Assembly: GCF_001758195.1 (NCBI RefSeq)
Contig: NZ_MASR01000001.1
Location: 1,798,001-1,862,000 of the forward strand
Direction of reading: 5' to 3'
DNA length: 64,000 nt
Source: Pseudohongiella acticola
Lineage (GTDB): Bacteria > Pseudomonadota > Gammaproteobacteria > Pseudomonadales > Pseudohongiellaceae
Shown: piece by piece, positions 1-7,402 of the stretch
How positions within the stretch are numbered: the stretch's first letter is position 1
Layout of the letters: every line of letters begins with the position of its first letter
Notes under the pieces: generated by a model
Database searches by the model: none
The model's input: only the letters and a program-made list of their open reading frames with translations
Told to the model about the DNA's origin: nothing
Translations under genes and position numbers: made by a program

Positions 1-1193
1 CCGCTGGTCACCTTTTTACGCGCCACCTTCTTGCTGGCCTTCATGCGGCTTTGGGCATTGTTGATGCACATCTCCGCCAGTTGTTCGGCGTCGGCGGTGT
101 GCTGGTTCAGCCACAGGCTGAAGGCGTCTTTGACCACGCCGGCGACAAACACCGCGCACTGGCGTGAGGACAGGCGTTCTTTGGTCTGGCCGGAGAACTG
201 CGGGTCTTTCATCTTGGTGGAGACCACGTAGCTGCAGCGGTCCCAGATGTCTTCCGGGGTCAGTTTGACGCCACGCGGCAGCAGGTTGCGGAACTCGCAG
301 AACTCGCGCATGGCATCGAGCAGGCCGGTGCGCAGGCCGTTGACGTGGGTGCCGCCCTGGGCGGTGGGGATCAGGTTAACGTAGCTCTCTTGCAATAACT
401 CCCCGCCTTCGGGCAGCCACAGCACGGCCCAGTCCACGCCTTCGTCATTGCCTTTCATCTCGCCATTAAAGGGCTCTACCGGCAACGTGATGGAATCACC
501 GGTGCCCTGCAGCAGGTAGTCGATCAGGCCGTCCTGGTACAGCCATTCTTCGCTTTGTGACTTGTCTTCATCGACGGTGTTGTCGATAAACACCACGCGC
601 AGGCCGGAACACAGCACGGCTTTGGCGCGCAGCACGTGTTTCAGGCGGACAATGGAAACCTTGGATGAGTCGAAGTATTTTTCATCAGGCAGGAAGCGCA
701 GGATGGTACCGGTCTGGCGCTTGGCGACGGTGCCGATCTCTTTCAGTTCGGTGGCTTTGTCACCGTTCTCAAAACGCATCTGGTGAACCAGGCCGTTACG
801 GCGCACGCTGACTTCCACGTAATGCGACAGCGCGTTGACCACGGACACACCGACACCGTGCAGACCGCCGGAGAAGTTGTAGTTCTTGTCGGAGAATTTG
901 CCACCGGCATGCAGGCGGGTCAGGATCAGTTCAACACCGGAGACTTTTTCTTCCGGGTGGATGTCCACCGGCATGCCACGGCCGTCGTCTTCCACTTCAA
1001 TGGAGCCGTCCTTGTGCATGGTCAGGGTGATGGTCTTGGCGTGGCCGGCCAGCGCTTCGTCGACGCTGTTGTCGAGGACTTCCTGCACCAGGTGGTTGGG
1101 GCGGCTGGTGTCGGTGTACATGCCCGGACGCTTGCGCACCGGATCAAGACCGGTGAGGACTTCAATGGCGTCTGAGTTATAGCTGCTGCTCAT
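1..1193 (-). CDS. parE: DNA topoisomerase IV subunit B, 3' end cut by window
   Basis: ATPase subunit of topoisomerase IV, which with ParC unlinks daughter chromosomes and relaxes supercoils in the cytoplasm. About 397 of the usual ~630 residues are present, so the GHKL ATPase and transducer domains are seen but the TOPRIM and C-terminal parts lie beyond base 1. Reading the minus strand from the ATG at 1193 gives MSSSYNSDAIEVL near the start. The ATP-site motifs follow: EVLDNSVDEA (N box), DDGRGMP and GGLHGVG, then the conserved QTKERL segment in the transducer. It is the last gene of a minus-strand group nudF-yqiB-cpdA-parE, the same order as in enterobacteria except that yqiA is absent. The gap to cpdA holds a tandem repeat. 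Assignment to ParE rather than GyrB rests on this context and on the N-terminal sequence. Confidence 0.96.
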   Translation of the reverse strand, partial: MSSSYNSDAIEVLTGLDPVRKRPGMYTDTSRPNHLVQEVLDNSVDEALAGHAKTITLTMHKDGSIEVEDDGRGMPVDIHPEEKVSGVELILTRLHAGGKFSDKNYNFSGGLHGVGVSVVNALSHYVEVSVRRNGLVHQMRFENGDKATELKEIGTVAKRQTGTILRFLPDEKYFDSSKVSIVRLKHVLRAKAVLCSGLRVVFIDNTVDEDKSQSEEWLYQDGLIDYLLQGTGDSITLPVEPFNGEMKGNDEGVDWAVLWLPEGGELLQESYVNLIPTAQGGTHVNGLRTGLLDAMREFCEFRNLLPRGVKLTPEDIWDRCSYVVSTKMKDPQFSGQTKERLSSRQCAVFVAGVVKDAFSLWLNQHTADAEQLAEMCINNAQSRMKASKKVARKKVTS

Positions 1194-1243
1194 AGTGTTA
1201 TGGAACCTTCTGTCTTAAATCTAATTTTTTATTGGCTTTTATC

Positions 1244-1310
1244 AGCCGCGGGCGCTTTTTGTAGCCGCGAGCTCTTTTTAGCCGCAGGCGCTTTTTTAGC
1301 CGCAGGCGCT
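1244..1310. repeat. Short tandem repeat between cpdA and parE
   Basis: Four imperfect copies of an 18-base unit (AGCCGC(A/G)GGCGCTTTTTT type) start at 1244, 1263, 1280 and 1298, with spacings of 19, 17 and 18. The array fills most of the 116-base gap between the parE start and the cpdA stop, and its last copy ends where the cpdA stop codon begins. Each unit joins a GC-rich core to a T run. A slippage origin is inferred; no function is evident. Confidence 0.85.
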
Positions 1311-2137
1311 CAGTACCCGCCCGCGCTCTGATCCACGTCCATGGTATAGGCCTGCAGGCGCTCCACCTGCGAATCGATGCGACCGTCGGCGTGCAGATCG
1401 AACCAGCGGTAGGCCGGGTTACGCAAGTCCAGCGCAAAGTCTTCCACGCCGGGTTTAAACTGAATGCAGGTGGAGGGCGTGCAGAAAAAACGCAGGTTGT
1501 GTGCTTCAAAATCCAGTGTCTGGTGAATATGGCCATAGACCACACCACGCACACTGTCGTAGCGGGCCAGAATATCCAGCAATGCCTGGGCGTTGTGCAG
1601 ACCGATGTCCTGCATCCAGCCGGCTGTGCCGGGTATCGGATTGTGGTGCAGGCAGACCAGCGAGTGCTGCAGGCTGTCGTCAGTGGCAACGCTGGCCAGA
1701 CTTTTTTCCAGATGCGCCAGCTCATGTTCGGATAACAGGCCGTGTACTTCGCCCGGCACACTGGTGTCGAGCATGATGATCTGCCAATTGCCCAGTTGCA
1801 CACGTTCTAAAAAGGCGGCTTTGAAGGCAGGCGTGCTGACCATGGTCTCACGGTTGTCATGATTGCCGGGTATCCAGCAGAACGGGGCGGGTAACCGCGC
1901 CATGGTGTCGGCGAAATGCTGGTAGGCCTGCGGCGTTGAATCCTGCGTGATATCACCGGTGGCGATAATCCAGTCGGGATCCGGTTGCTGACTGGCAATC
2001 AGGTCGACTACTTTGGCAAAACTGTCCTGTGTTTTCAGGCCCAGCAGGGCTCCCGCAGGGTCCCGGTACAGATGTGTGTCCGTAATCTGTATCAGTCGCA
2101 GCGGCCGTGCCTGATTATCCCTTTTCTGTGTCTGCAT
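1310..2137 (-). CDS. cpdA: 3',5'-cyclic-AMP phosphodiesterase CpdA
   Basis: Class III cyclic nucleotide phosphodiesterase that hydrolyses cAMP to AMP in the cytoplasm and so damps CRP-dependent signalling. The 275-residue protein has the calcineurin-like metallophosphoesterase signature in order: TDTH near residue 20, GDITQD near 60, GNHDN near 92 and GHIH near 200, which together supply the two-metal site. The length matches E. coli CpdA. It lies 84 bases downstream of yqiB and is followed by parE, the conserved enterobacterial neighbourhood. The ATG start at 2137 has only a weak ribosome binding site, so the exact start is not certain. The stop codon abuts a tandem repeat array. Confidence 0.93.
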   Translation of the reverse strand: MQTQKRDNQARPLRLIQITDTHLYRDPAGALLGLKTQDSFAKVVDLIASQQPDPDWIIATGDITQDSTPQAYQHFADTMARLPAPFCWIPGNHDNRETMVSTPAFKAAFLERVQLGNWQIIMLDTSVPGEVHGLLSEHELAHLEKSLASVATDDSLQHSLVCLHHNPIPGTAGWMQDIGLHNAQALLDILARYDSVRGVVYGHIHQTLDFEAHNLRFFCTPSTCIQFKPGVEDFALDLRNPAYRWFDLHADGRIDSQVERLQAYTMDVDQSAGGY

Positions 2138-2145
2138 ACTTTTTT

Positions 2146-2190
2146 GGGCTCTGGCTCTGACTCTTGCTCAGGCTCTGGTTTGGCTTTGGC
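2146..2190. repeat. Degenerate GGCTCTGGCTCTGACTCTTGCTC-type tract in yqiB-cpdA gap
   Basis: The 84-base gap between yqiB and cpdA is largely an imperfect hexamer-like repeat of GGCTCT/GACTCT/TGCTCA/GGCTCT/GGTTTG/GCTTTG units lying just upstream of the cpdA start. It resembles the low-complexity tracts found at other gene edges in this window. No promoter or hairpin stands out within it. Confidence 0.6.
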
Positions 2191-2221
2191 CGGTTGTTTT
2201 CGGCCATGGCTATTGTTTTCG

Positions 2222-2785
2222 CTACTCGGTGCATAGAAAGTCTGCTGTTCGTGCACTGATGCCTGAACTCAGACACAGACGCAGCCACTCTGCCAGAAAT
2301 TCGTTGATCTGCCGCTTTTCGTCCTGGTGGTACATGCCCACATTGGGAACGGCACACCGGGCGGGTATTTGTCGGTGGCCCTGAAAGCTGATCGGCTCGG
2401 CGGTATTGGCATCATGATACATTCTGACCACAATCACCGGCGCCGGACTCCAGGCCGGAAAGCCGCTCTGCACCTGAATTTCCAGGGTACTGGTGTAGGC
2501 AAATGCTTCCAGCCGACTGACCTTGACCCGGATCGGCGGGCGACCCGTGTTTTCCTGGTTTTTTCGACCCCCGGATCCTATCAGGAATTCCCATTCTTTA
2601 ATGTCGTCCAGGTCACAGTTCTGCTGATTGACAGCGAGCTTTCCGCTGCCGCCAGCTCTTTCAGATTCTAGTGCAGGGATCAGGGTTAGTAAACGAATAT
2701 AGTTGGCATCACAGGTCGCCATGTAATCGGCAAGGTTGACCCGGTAGCGTGAGCGCTCGCTGACTTTGTCGATTATCTCGCTCAT
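2222..2785 (-). CDS. yqiB: DUF1249 family protein (YqiB)
   Basis: Member of the DUF1249/YqiB family, whose biochemical role is unknown. The 187-residue protein starts MSEIIDKV and carries the family's early conserved CDANYIRLLTLIPAL-type segment (residues ~25-40), followed by a region rich in beta-strand-like sequence with the PAWSPAPVIVVRMYHDA stretch. The C-terminal tail of about 20 residues ends in FLCTE. The ATG overlaps the nudF stop as ATGA, so translation is probably coupled. The position between nudF and cpdA is the same as in E. coli. The family call comes from the conserved N-terminal segment plus context. Confidence 0.88.
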   Translation of the reverse strand: MSEIIDKVSERSRYRVNLADYMATCDANYIRLLTLIPALESERAGGSGKLAVNQQNCDLDDIKEWEFLIGSGGRKNQENTGRPPIRVKVSRLEAFAYTSTLEIQVQSGFPAWSPAPVIVVRMYHDANTAEPISFQGHRQIPARCAVPNVGMYHQDEKRQINEFLAEWLRLCLSSGISARTADFLCTE

Positions 2786-3444
2786 GGCAGACTCTTGCTC
2801 ATGGCTGTCGCCCGCTCATGGCTGCTCATGGTAGCGTCGATGCCGGCGCGGCGAAGACGCAGCCACTGCAGGGCAATGATCGCCATGGCATTATTGATGT
2901 GCCCGGACACAAACGCATCCCACACATCATCAAAGCTCATGACCACAACGCGGATATCTTCGTTTTCCTCAACCAGGCCATGGATGCCGTCAGCCTGGTC
3001 GGCGTCCACTTCAGCGTAGAACAGTTTGATTCGCTCAGTACTGCCGCCCGGGCTGTTGAAATAGTCGCAGATGAATAACGGGGATCCGATCTCAAGACCG
3101 GCCTCTTCATGGACTTCACGGCGCGCCATGTCGGCAGCGGACTCGCCCTCGTCGACAATGCCAGCGACCAGCTCCAGCGCCCACGGGCTCTGGTCCATGG
3201 CATCGAGCATGCCCACGCGGAATTGCTCAACCAGCACCAGTTGGTCGGACTTGGGGTCGTATAACAGCACACCGGCGGCCGGGTCACGACGAAACAACTC
3301 GCGGCTGAAGTCGTTGCTCCAGCCACCGGCAAAGAGGCGGTGACGCAAGACGATGCGGTCGATGGCAAAAAAGCCCTGGAAAGCGGTATCGCGGCTTACA
3401 ATCGTCACATCCTGACGATCATAGACCGGTCGGTAAGCGGACAT
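2782..3444 (-). CDS. nudF: ADP-ribose pyrophosphatase, Nudix hydrolase
   Basis: Nudix hydrolase that splits ADP-ribose to AMP and ribose 5-phosphate, removing a reactive NAD breakdown product. The Nudix box GX5EX7REUXEEXGU is intact around residues 105-127 of the 220-residue form, with the REVHEEAGL core. I place the start at the ATG at 3444 because AGGA lies six bases upstream. An upstream TTG at 3495 would add 17 residues but has no such site. The protein has the length and insertions of NudF rather than of short MutT-type enzymes. It is the first gene of the minus-strand nudF-yqiB-cpdA-parE group. Confidence 0.93.
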   Translation of the reverse strand: MSAYRPVYDRQDVTIVSRDTAFQGFFAIDRIVLRHRLFAGGWSNDFSRELFRRDPAAGVLLYDPKSDQLVLVEQFRVGMLDAMDQSPWALELVAGIVDEGESAADMARREVHEEAGLEIGSPLFICDYFNSPGGSTERIKLFYAEVDADQADGIHGLVEENEDIRVVVMSFDDVWDAFVSGHINNAMAIIALQWLRLRRAGIDATMSSHERATAMSKSLP

Positions 3445-3568
3445 CGGGATTCCTGTTACTGCTGCGACAGTCAATACTGGGTAACTTGTCTTCAACGTTT
3501 CCCAGCATTATGCCGCAGCAATCGGTCAGCGGCTAGTTGCAGACCGGGTTGCCGCAGCAAAAAACGGC

Positions 3569-4288
3569 CTAATTGCTCAGGCCGGACAGGCGGTACTGGA
3601 CCAGGGGCTCGAGCAGGCGGTACCAGACCGAGCTGGGCTTGACTGGCTGCTCCAGACTGACCAGACAAATGCAGTCCGTGTCCAACGTTGCGGTGGGCTG
3701 GTGACGCTCACCGGCGTGGCGCACAACAAAATCGCCTTTGACGTATTTGCCCTCGGCATCGGAGAAGCTGCCTTTGAGCAGGACCGTGATTTCCTCACCC
3801 CGGTGTTCATGCTCCGGCATCTGACCACCGGCTTTAATGTCATAAAGGGCGGTTTCGCGTGATTCGCTGTCAATCCTGATTGGCGCAATGCGCAGAGACT
3901 TGCCGAACTGCCCCCACTTCAGGCTCTGCACACCTTCGCTGGCCAGCTTCTGCACCACACGTGGCAGACCCAGCGGATTGGCTGAACTGACACGCGCTGT
4001 CGCCGCCGGCGCCGGTGCCGGTGAAATCGACATGCCGGTGTCACCGGCATCAATGCGCTGCATCAGGGCATCAAAACCGTCATCGCCTGCATCCTGTTCA
4101 TCAACAGGCATTGGCTCTACTTCCAGGCGGCTCATCAACTGAGCCCCCAGATCGCTAAGCTGTTGCACATGGCTGCGACATTTTGAGCAGAACTCAAGGT
4201 GGGCAGCGACACATATCGCCTCTGACAAAGCCAGATTGCCTGCGGCAAAATCAGTCAGAAATTTAGCGTCCGGATGAAAAGAAACCAT
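3569..4288 (-). CDS. chrR: ChrR-type zinc anti-sigma factor
   Basis: Anti-sigma factor of the ChrR family, which in Rhodobacter sphaeroides holds the ECF sigma factor RpoE inactive until singlet oxygen or organic hydroperoxide appears. The 239-residue protein has two recognisable parts. The N-terminal anti-sigma domain carries the HX3CX2C zinc motif (HLEFCSKC, residues ~30-37). The C-terminal cupin-like domain shows HEHRGEE (residues ~157-163) and a later RHAGERH, matching the second zinc site of ChrR. The two are joined by an acidic linker of about 80 residues. It lies 107 bases downstream of its sigma factor on the same strand. Cognate pairing is inferred from adjacency and family. Confidence 0.92.
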   Translation of the reverse strand: MVSFHPDAKFLTDFAAGNLALSEAICVAAHLEFCSKCRSHVQQLSDLGAQLMSRLEVEPMPVDEQDAGDDGFDALMQRIDAGDTGMSISPAPAPAATARVSSANPLGLPRVVQKLASEGVQSLKWGQFGKSLRIAPIRIDSESRETALYDIKAGGQMPEHEHRGEEITVLLKGSFSDAEGKYVKGDFVVRHAGERHQPTATLDTDCICLVSLEQPVKPSSVWYRLLEPLVQYRLSGLSN

Positions 4289-4395
4289 AGTGATACCTGA
4301 AAAATGAACCCCGTCCAGGGTGGCTCTGTTTACGTAAAAAATACTGTTGTTTCAATCGTGTCTGTCATCAGCGATCGCCTTTCAGCGACCCCTTT

Positions 4396-5004
4396 TTAAC
4401 GGTCAATCAGAATCTGCATCTTGTTCAGTGCCAGCCGGATCCGCGATTTCACGGTTCCCAGCGGCAGGCCCAGTTCCTCGGCCACTTCGTTGTGCGACTT
4501 GCCTTCCATGAACGCCTTGTGCAGCACCTGTACCTGCTCATCCGGCAGCGTTGCCATGGCCTGCTTGATCACCTGTTCTGCGCGACGCTGCTGCAGGTCG
4601 ACCAGCGGTTCCGGTGACTCGGGCTCATGCCAGATGTCTTCAATAGCGATTTTTCGCTCATTACGTTCGTTACGGCGAATGAAATCAATTCGGGTGTTTC
4701 GGGCGATGGTGAATATCCAGGTGTTCACACTCGCTTTACTGCTGTTAAACGACGCTGCTTTGTTCCAGACCTTGATCAGCGCTTCCTGCGTGATCTCTTC
4801 GGCTTCCGAGCGGTTGGCTCCCGCCCCCATGCTTTTTAGCAGGAACGCCCGGATCATGGGCGTAAAATGGTGGTAAAGCTCCTGAAACGCAGCACGGTCA
4901 CGGTCGGCTGCCACGCGCCTGACGGACTCTGCCCACGGATCCGGGAGCGGGCTACGACCCTTATGCACGCTTGCTGTGTTTTCCATATCGTCTTTATTAT
5001 CCAC
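4396..5004 (-). CDS. rpoE: ECF RNA polymerase sigma factor (RpoE/ECF11 type)
   Basis: Extracytoplasmic-function sigma factor that directs RNA polymerase to a small stress regulon. The 202-residue protein has region 2 (residues ~38-105, including FQELYHHFTPMIRAFL and the EITQEALIKVW segment) and region 4 (residues ~140-200, ending in LGLPLGTVKSRIRLALNKM, the helix-turn-helix that reads the -35 box). An adjacent ChrR-type gene points to the ECF11 group, known for singlet-oxygen responses. The start at 5004 is GTG; the in-frame ATG at 4986 is an alternative six residues shorter. A TGATCC-N16-CGTA promoter candidate about 60-85 bases upstream suggests autoregulation. Confidence 0.93.
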   Translation of the reverse strand: MDNKDDMENTASVHKGRSPLPDPWAESVRRVAADRDRAAFQELYHHFTPMIRAFLLKSMGAGANRSEAEEITQEALIKVWNKAASFNSSKASVNTWIFTIARNTRIDFIRRNERNERKIAIEDIWHEPESPEPLVDLQQRRAEQVIKQAMATLPDEQVQVLHKAFMEGKSHNEVAEELGLPLGTVKSRIRLALNKMQILIDR

Positions 5005-5058
5005 TGATAACCCGGTCTACCTGGATGAATTACCGTAACAAATGCGTTTTATTCGGAC

Positions 5059-5088
5059 CTATTACGCGGCAGTTTGCGACGCGGATCA
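5059..5088 (-). promoter_or_regulatory. Candidate ECF-type promoter for rpoE-chrR
   Basis: On the minus strand TGATCC (5088-5083) is followed after 16 bases by CGTA (5066-5063), reading on as CGTAATAG. The layout predicts transcription starting near 5052, about 48 bases before the sigma factor start. The same TGATCC-N16-CGTA arrangement occurs in the opposite direction for the facing operon. TGATCC is the -35 element I associate with RpoE of R. sphaeroides. Use by this sigma factor is inferred. Confidence 0.7.
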
Positions 5089-5134
5089 CAAAACAGCAAA
5101 GAAACAGACATAAATGTTGCATGTCGGTTCAGGC

Positions 5135-5164
5135 TGATCCAGCCAATTCACCGGCGCGTATCAA
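5135..5164 (+). promoter_or_regulatory. Candidate ECF-type promoter for the lipid-modification operon
   Basis: TGATCC (5135-5140) is followed after 16 bases by CGTA (5157-5160), reading on as CGTATCAA. The predicted start near 5171 leaves a leader of about 50 bases before the first gene of the operon. It mirrors the promoter candidate for the sigma factor gene in motif, spacing and leader length, which supports joint control by the ECF sigma factor. Confidence 0.7.
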
Positions 5165-5220
5165 CACTCACTATCAGAGGCGCCTTCTGCGCATGACGAC
5201 AGACAGAAAGAGACCCAACC

Positions 5221-5679
5221 ATGGCTAGTGAAATGAGTTCCGTCAGTGCAAACCTGCGGATGGCACTGATCAATGACTTCAAGGACTTCTACCGCAGCCC
5301 GGGCATCGCCGGTCTTGAAGACATTGATCGGATCTATACCCAGGACGTTGAGTTTCACGATCCGGTACACACGGTCAATGGCCGCCTGGCGCTGAAAAAC
5401 TATCTGCGCGGCCAGTACCAGAGTGCCCGTGGCATGAGTTTCACCTATCAGGACGAACAGATTTCGGATCACACGGCCACGATTACCTGGGTGATGCGCT
5501 TCAGTCACGGGCGCCTCAACAAAGGCAAGCCCATTGACGTCAAAGGCATGACGCTGATTCACTTTACCGACCGGGTATATTACCACGAAGACTTTTACGA
5601 TCTGGGTGCCATGCTCTATCGCCACATTCCGGTGCTGGGTTCGCTGGTCCGGTTCATCAACAGACGACTGGCAGCCTGA
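5221..5679 (+). CDS. SnoaL-like / nuclear transport factor 2 family protein
   Basis: A 152-residue protein with the NTF2-like alpha+beta cone fold pattern: a helical N-terminus (LRMALINDFKDFY), then FHDPVHTVNG (residues ~54-63), a second strand region, and a C-terminal DLGAMLYRHIPVLGSLV segment. SnoaL-like proteins of this size are usually small-molecule binders or isomerases; the substrate here is unknown. It is the first gene of the operon that faces the ECF sigma factor, a position such proteins often hold in ECF/ChrR-linked lipid clusters. The start is ATG at 5221, about 50 bases after the predicted transcription start. Confidence 0.82.
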   Translation: MASEMSSVSANLRMALINDFKDFYRSPGIAGLEDIDRIYTQDVEFHDPVHTVNGRLALKNYLRGQYQSARGMSFTYQDEQISDHTATITWVMRFSHGRLNKGKPIDVKGMTLIHFTDRVYYHEDFYDLGAMLYRHIPVLGSLVRFINRRLAA

Positions 5680-5684
5680 GCCCG

Positions 5685-5723
5685 GAGCAGCTTGAGCCAA
5701 GAGCAGCTTGAGCCAAAAGCAGC
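5685..5723. repeat. Perfect 16-base tandem duplication upstream of the SDR gene
   Basis: GAGCAGCTTGAGCCAA occurs twice in immediate succession (5685-5700 and 5701-5716), followed by a partial third copy (AAGCAGC). It lies in the 114-base gap between the SnoaL-like and SDR genes. The exact copies suggest recent slippage. Confidence 0.85.
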
Positions 5724-5793
5724 ATCGCCGGCGCAGTGCAGCACAGGCAGCGCGAGGCAGGCGACAGCACAACACATGACAGGGAGAAGCACT

Positions 5794-6558
5794 ATGCAGA
5801 TATGGATAACCGGGGCCGGCTCGGGCATCGGCAAATCACTGGCACTGGGCTACGCTGCCGGCGGCCACACTGTCATCATCAGCGGTCGCACGCTGGATAA
5901 ACTGGAAGCTGTGCGCGATGAAGCTGACAAGCTGAGCGGACAGATCATTCCGATGACCTTTGACGTTACCGACGATGACACCACGGACAGCAGCCAACAA
6001 CTGGCCGCATTGGCGCCGCATCTGGATCTGGTCATCATGAACGCCGGTGCCTGCGAGTACATAAAAGGACAGACACTGGACCCGGCCATGTTCAGACGGG
6101 TCATGGACGCCAACTTCTTTGGCATGATCAACACCACCAATGCAGCGTTACCGCTGTTGCGCCAGGCACCCTCCCGGCCCTTGCTGGCCGGCGTCTGCAG
6201 CCTGGCCGGGTTTATCGGGTTTCCGCGCGCGGAAGCATACGCTGCCTCCAAGGCGGCCAGCCGCTACCTGATGCATTCGCTGCGCATCGATTTCAGCGAC
6301 TTTGTTGACGTCTGCGCCATCAACCCGGGCTTTGTTAAAACCCCGATGACCGAGCAGAACGACTTTCCGATGCCCTTCCTGATGGACGCCGAAGAGGCGG
6401 CTGAGCGGATCCGCAAGGGCCTGCAAAAACGCCCGCGCGAGCTCAACTTCCCGCGTCGGCTAACCTTTGTGCTGCGGCTGGCGCAGTTTTCCGGCGGGCT
6501 CTGGTATGCTCTGATGTCCCGACAACGCCAGCAACAACTGCGGAAAACCTCAGCATGA
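5794..6558 (+). CDS. Short-chain dehydrogenase/reductase
   Basis: NAD(P)-dependent SDR-family oxidoreductase of 254 residues. The Rossmann TGAGSGIG motif is at residues ~5-12, the NAGA strand motif follows near 80, and the active-site YAASK tetrad segment is near residue 150. The substrate cannot be read from sequence, but the genes around it suggest a lipid or fatty-acyl substrate. I choose the ATG at 5794 because GGGAGAAG precedes it and the Rossmann motif follows at once; the upstream in-frame extension runs through repeats. It overlaps the next gene by ATGA. In many related clusters an FAD-dependent amine-oxidase-like gene sits at this junction; here the overlap leaves no room for it. Confidence 0.9.
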   Translation: MQIWITGAGSGIGKSLALGYAAGGHTVIISGRTLDKLEAVRDEADKLSGQIIPMTFDVTDDDTTDSSQQLAALAPHLDLVIMNAGACEYIKGQTLDPAMFRRVMDANFFGMINTTNAALPLLRQAPSRPLLAGVCSLAGFIGFPRAEAYAASKAASRYLMHSLRIDFSDFVDVCAINPGFVKTPMTEQNDFPMPFLMDAEEAAERIRKGLQKRPRELNFPRRLTFVLRLAQFSGGLWYALMSRQRQQQLRKTSA

Positions 6559-7382
6559 GCAAACGCTTTCCCGCCGAGCACAGCGCCATCTATACCGGCA
6601 CTGTACGGCACCGCCGGCTGGGCCGGGTGCTGCATCATTTCCGTTACCGGGTCTTCATGATGTACCTGGACCTGGATGAATTACAGGATGTGGTATCGCG
6701 CAGTCCTCTGTGGTCGGCCTCGGGTCCGGCGCTGGCATGGTTCCGGCGTCGCGACTACCTGGACCCGGAAACACCGTCACTCGACGAGGCAGTGCGCCAG
6801 CGTGTGTTTGCCGCCAGCGGCGAGAGACCAACCGGGCCGATTCGCGTGCTTACCAACCTGCGTTATTTCGGTTATTTAATCAATCCGATTACTTGCTACT
6901 ACGTGTTTGATGATCAGGAACACTTGCGTTTTATTGTCGCCGAAGTCACCAACACACCCTGGGATGAGAGCACGCCTTATGTGATCCCGTGCTCACCGGG
7001 CCGCGATGTCTGCCATCACCGCTTTGCCAAACAGCTGCATGTCTCACCTTTCATGCCCATGGATATGGAATATCGCTGGCACAGCACCACGCCGGCAGAG
7101 ACCCTGAACCTGAACCTGCAGAATTGGCGACTGGGACGTCAGGCCTTCAACGCCAGCCTGTCATTGCAGCGTCAGGAAGCCACCGCAAGCAATCTGAACC
7201 GGGTACTGCTGACGTATCCCCTGATGACAGCAAAAGTTGGTTTGGGCATTTACTGGCAGGCAATGCGCCTGTGGCTAAAACGCATCCCGATTCAGCCACA
7301 CCAGCGCCCGACTCACGCAACCATCAAACACACGAATCAGACAGACAAGAAGTCCGATGCAGGCATGCAACGACAGGAATGA
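6555..7382 (+). CDS. DUF1365 family protein
   Basis: A 275-residue member of DUF1365, a family almost always found beside cyclopropane-fatty-acid synthase-like genes but without an established reaction. Recognisable parts are [22 protein letters not shown] near the N-terminus, [12 protein letters not shown]-like sequence near residue 95, and the [11 protein letters not shown] segment near 170. It overlaps the SDR gene by four bases and is 20 bases upstream of the CFA synthase gene, so the three are probably made together. The last ~25 residues, rich in T, H and Q, look like a disordered tail. A role in modifying membrane fatty acyl chains is inferred from context only. Confidence 0.9.
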   Translation: MSKRFPAEHSAIYTGTVRHRRLGRVLHHFRYRVFMMYLDLDELQDVVSRSPLWSASGPALAWFRRRDYLDPETPSLDEAVRQRVFAASGERPTGPIRVLTNLRYFGYLINPITCYYVFDDQEHLRFIVAEVTNTPWDESTPYVIPCSPGRDVCHHRFAKQLHVSPFMPMDMEYRWHSTTPAETLNLNLQNWRLGRQAFNASLSLQRQEATASNLNRVLLTYPLMTAKVGLGIYWQAMRLWLKRIPIQPHQRPTHATIKHTNQTDKKSDAGMQRQE

Positions 7383-7402
7383 GAAAGGAGACAGACATCA
7401 CC

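Noticed and set aside
783-1175. 130-residue open frame antisense to parE
   Set aside because: It is the reverse complement shadow of a well conserved gene with no start signal.
1198-1803. 201-residue open frame opposite cpdA, with a basic R/K/L-rich C-terminus
   Set aside because: It lies in another frame of cpdA on the same strand and its tail is only translated tandem repeat. No ribosome binding site or family signal.
6989-7402. Longer in-frame start for the CFA synthase gene inside DUF1365
   Set aside because: It would overlap the DUF1365 coding region heavily. The ATG at 7403 has GAAAGGAG in front.
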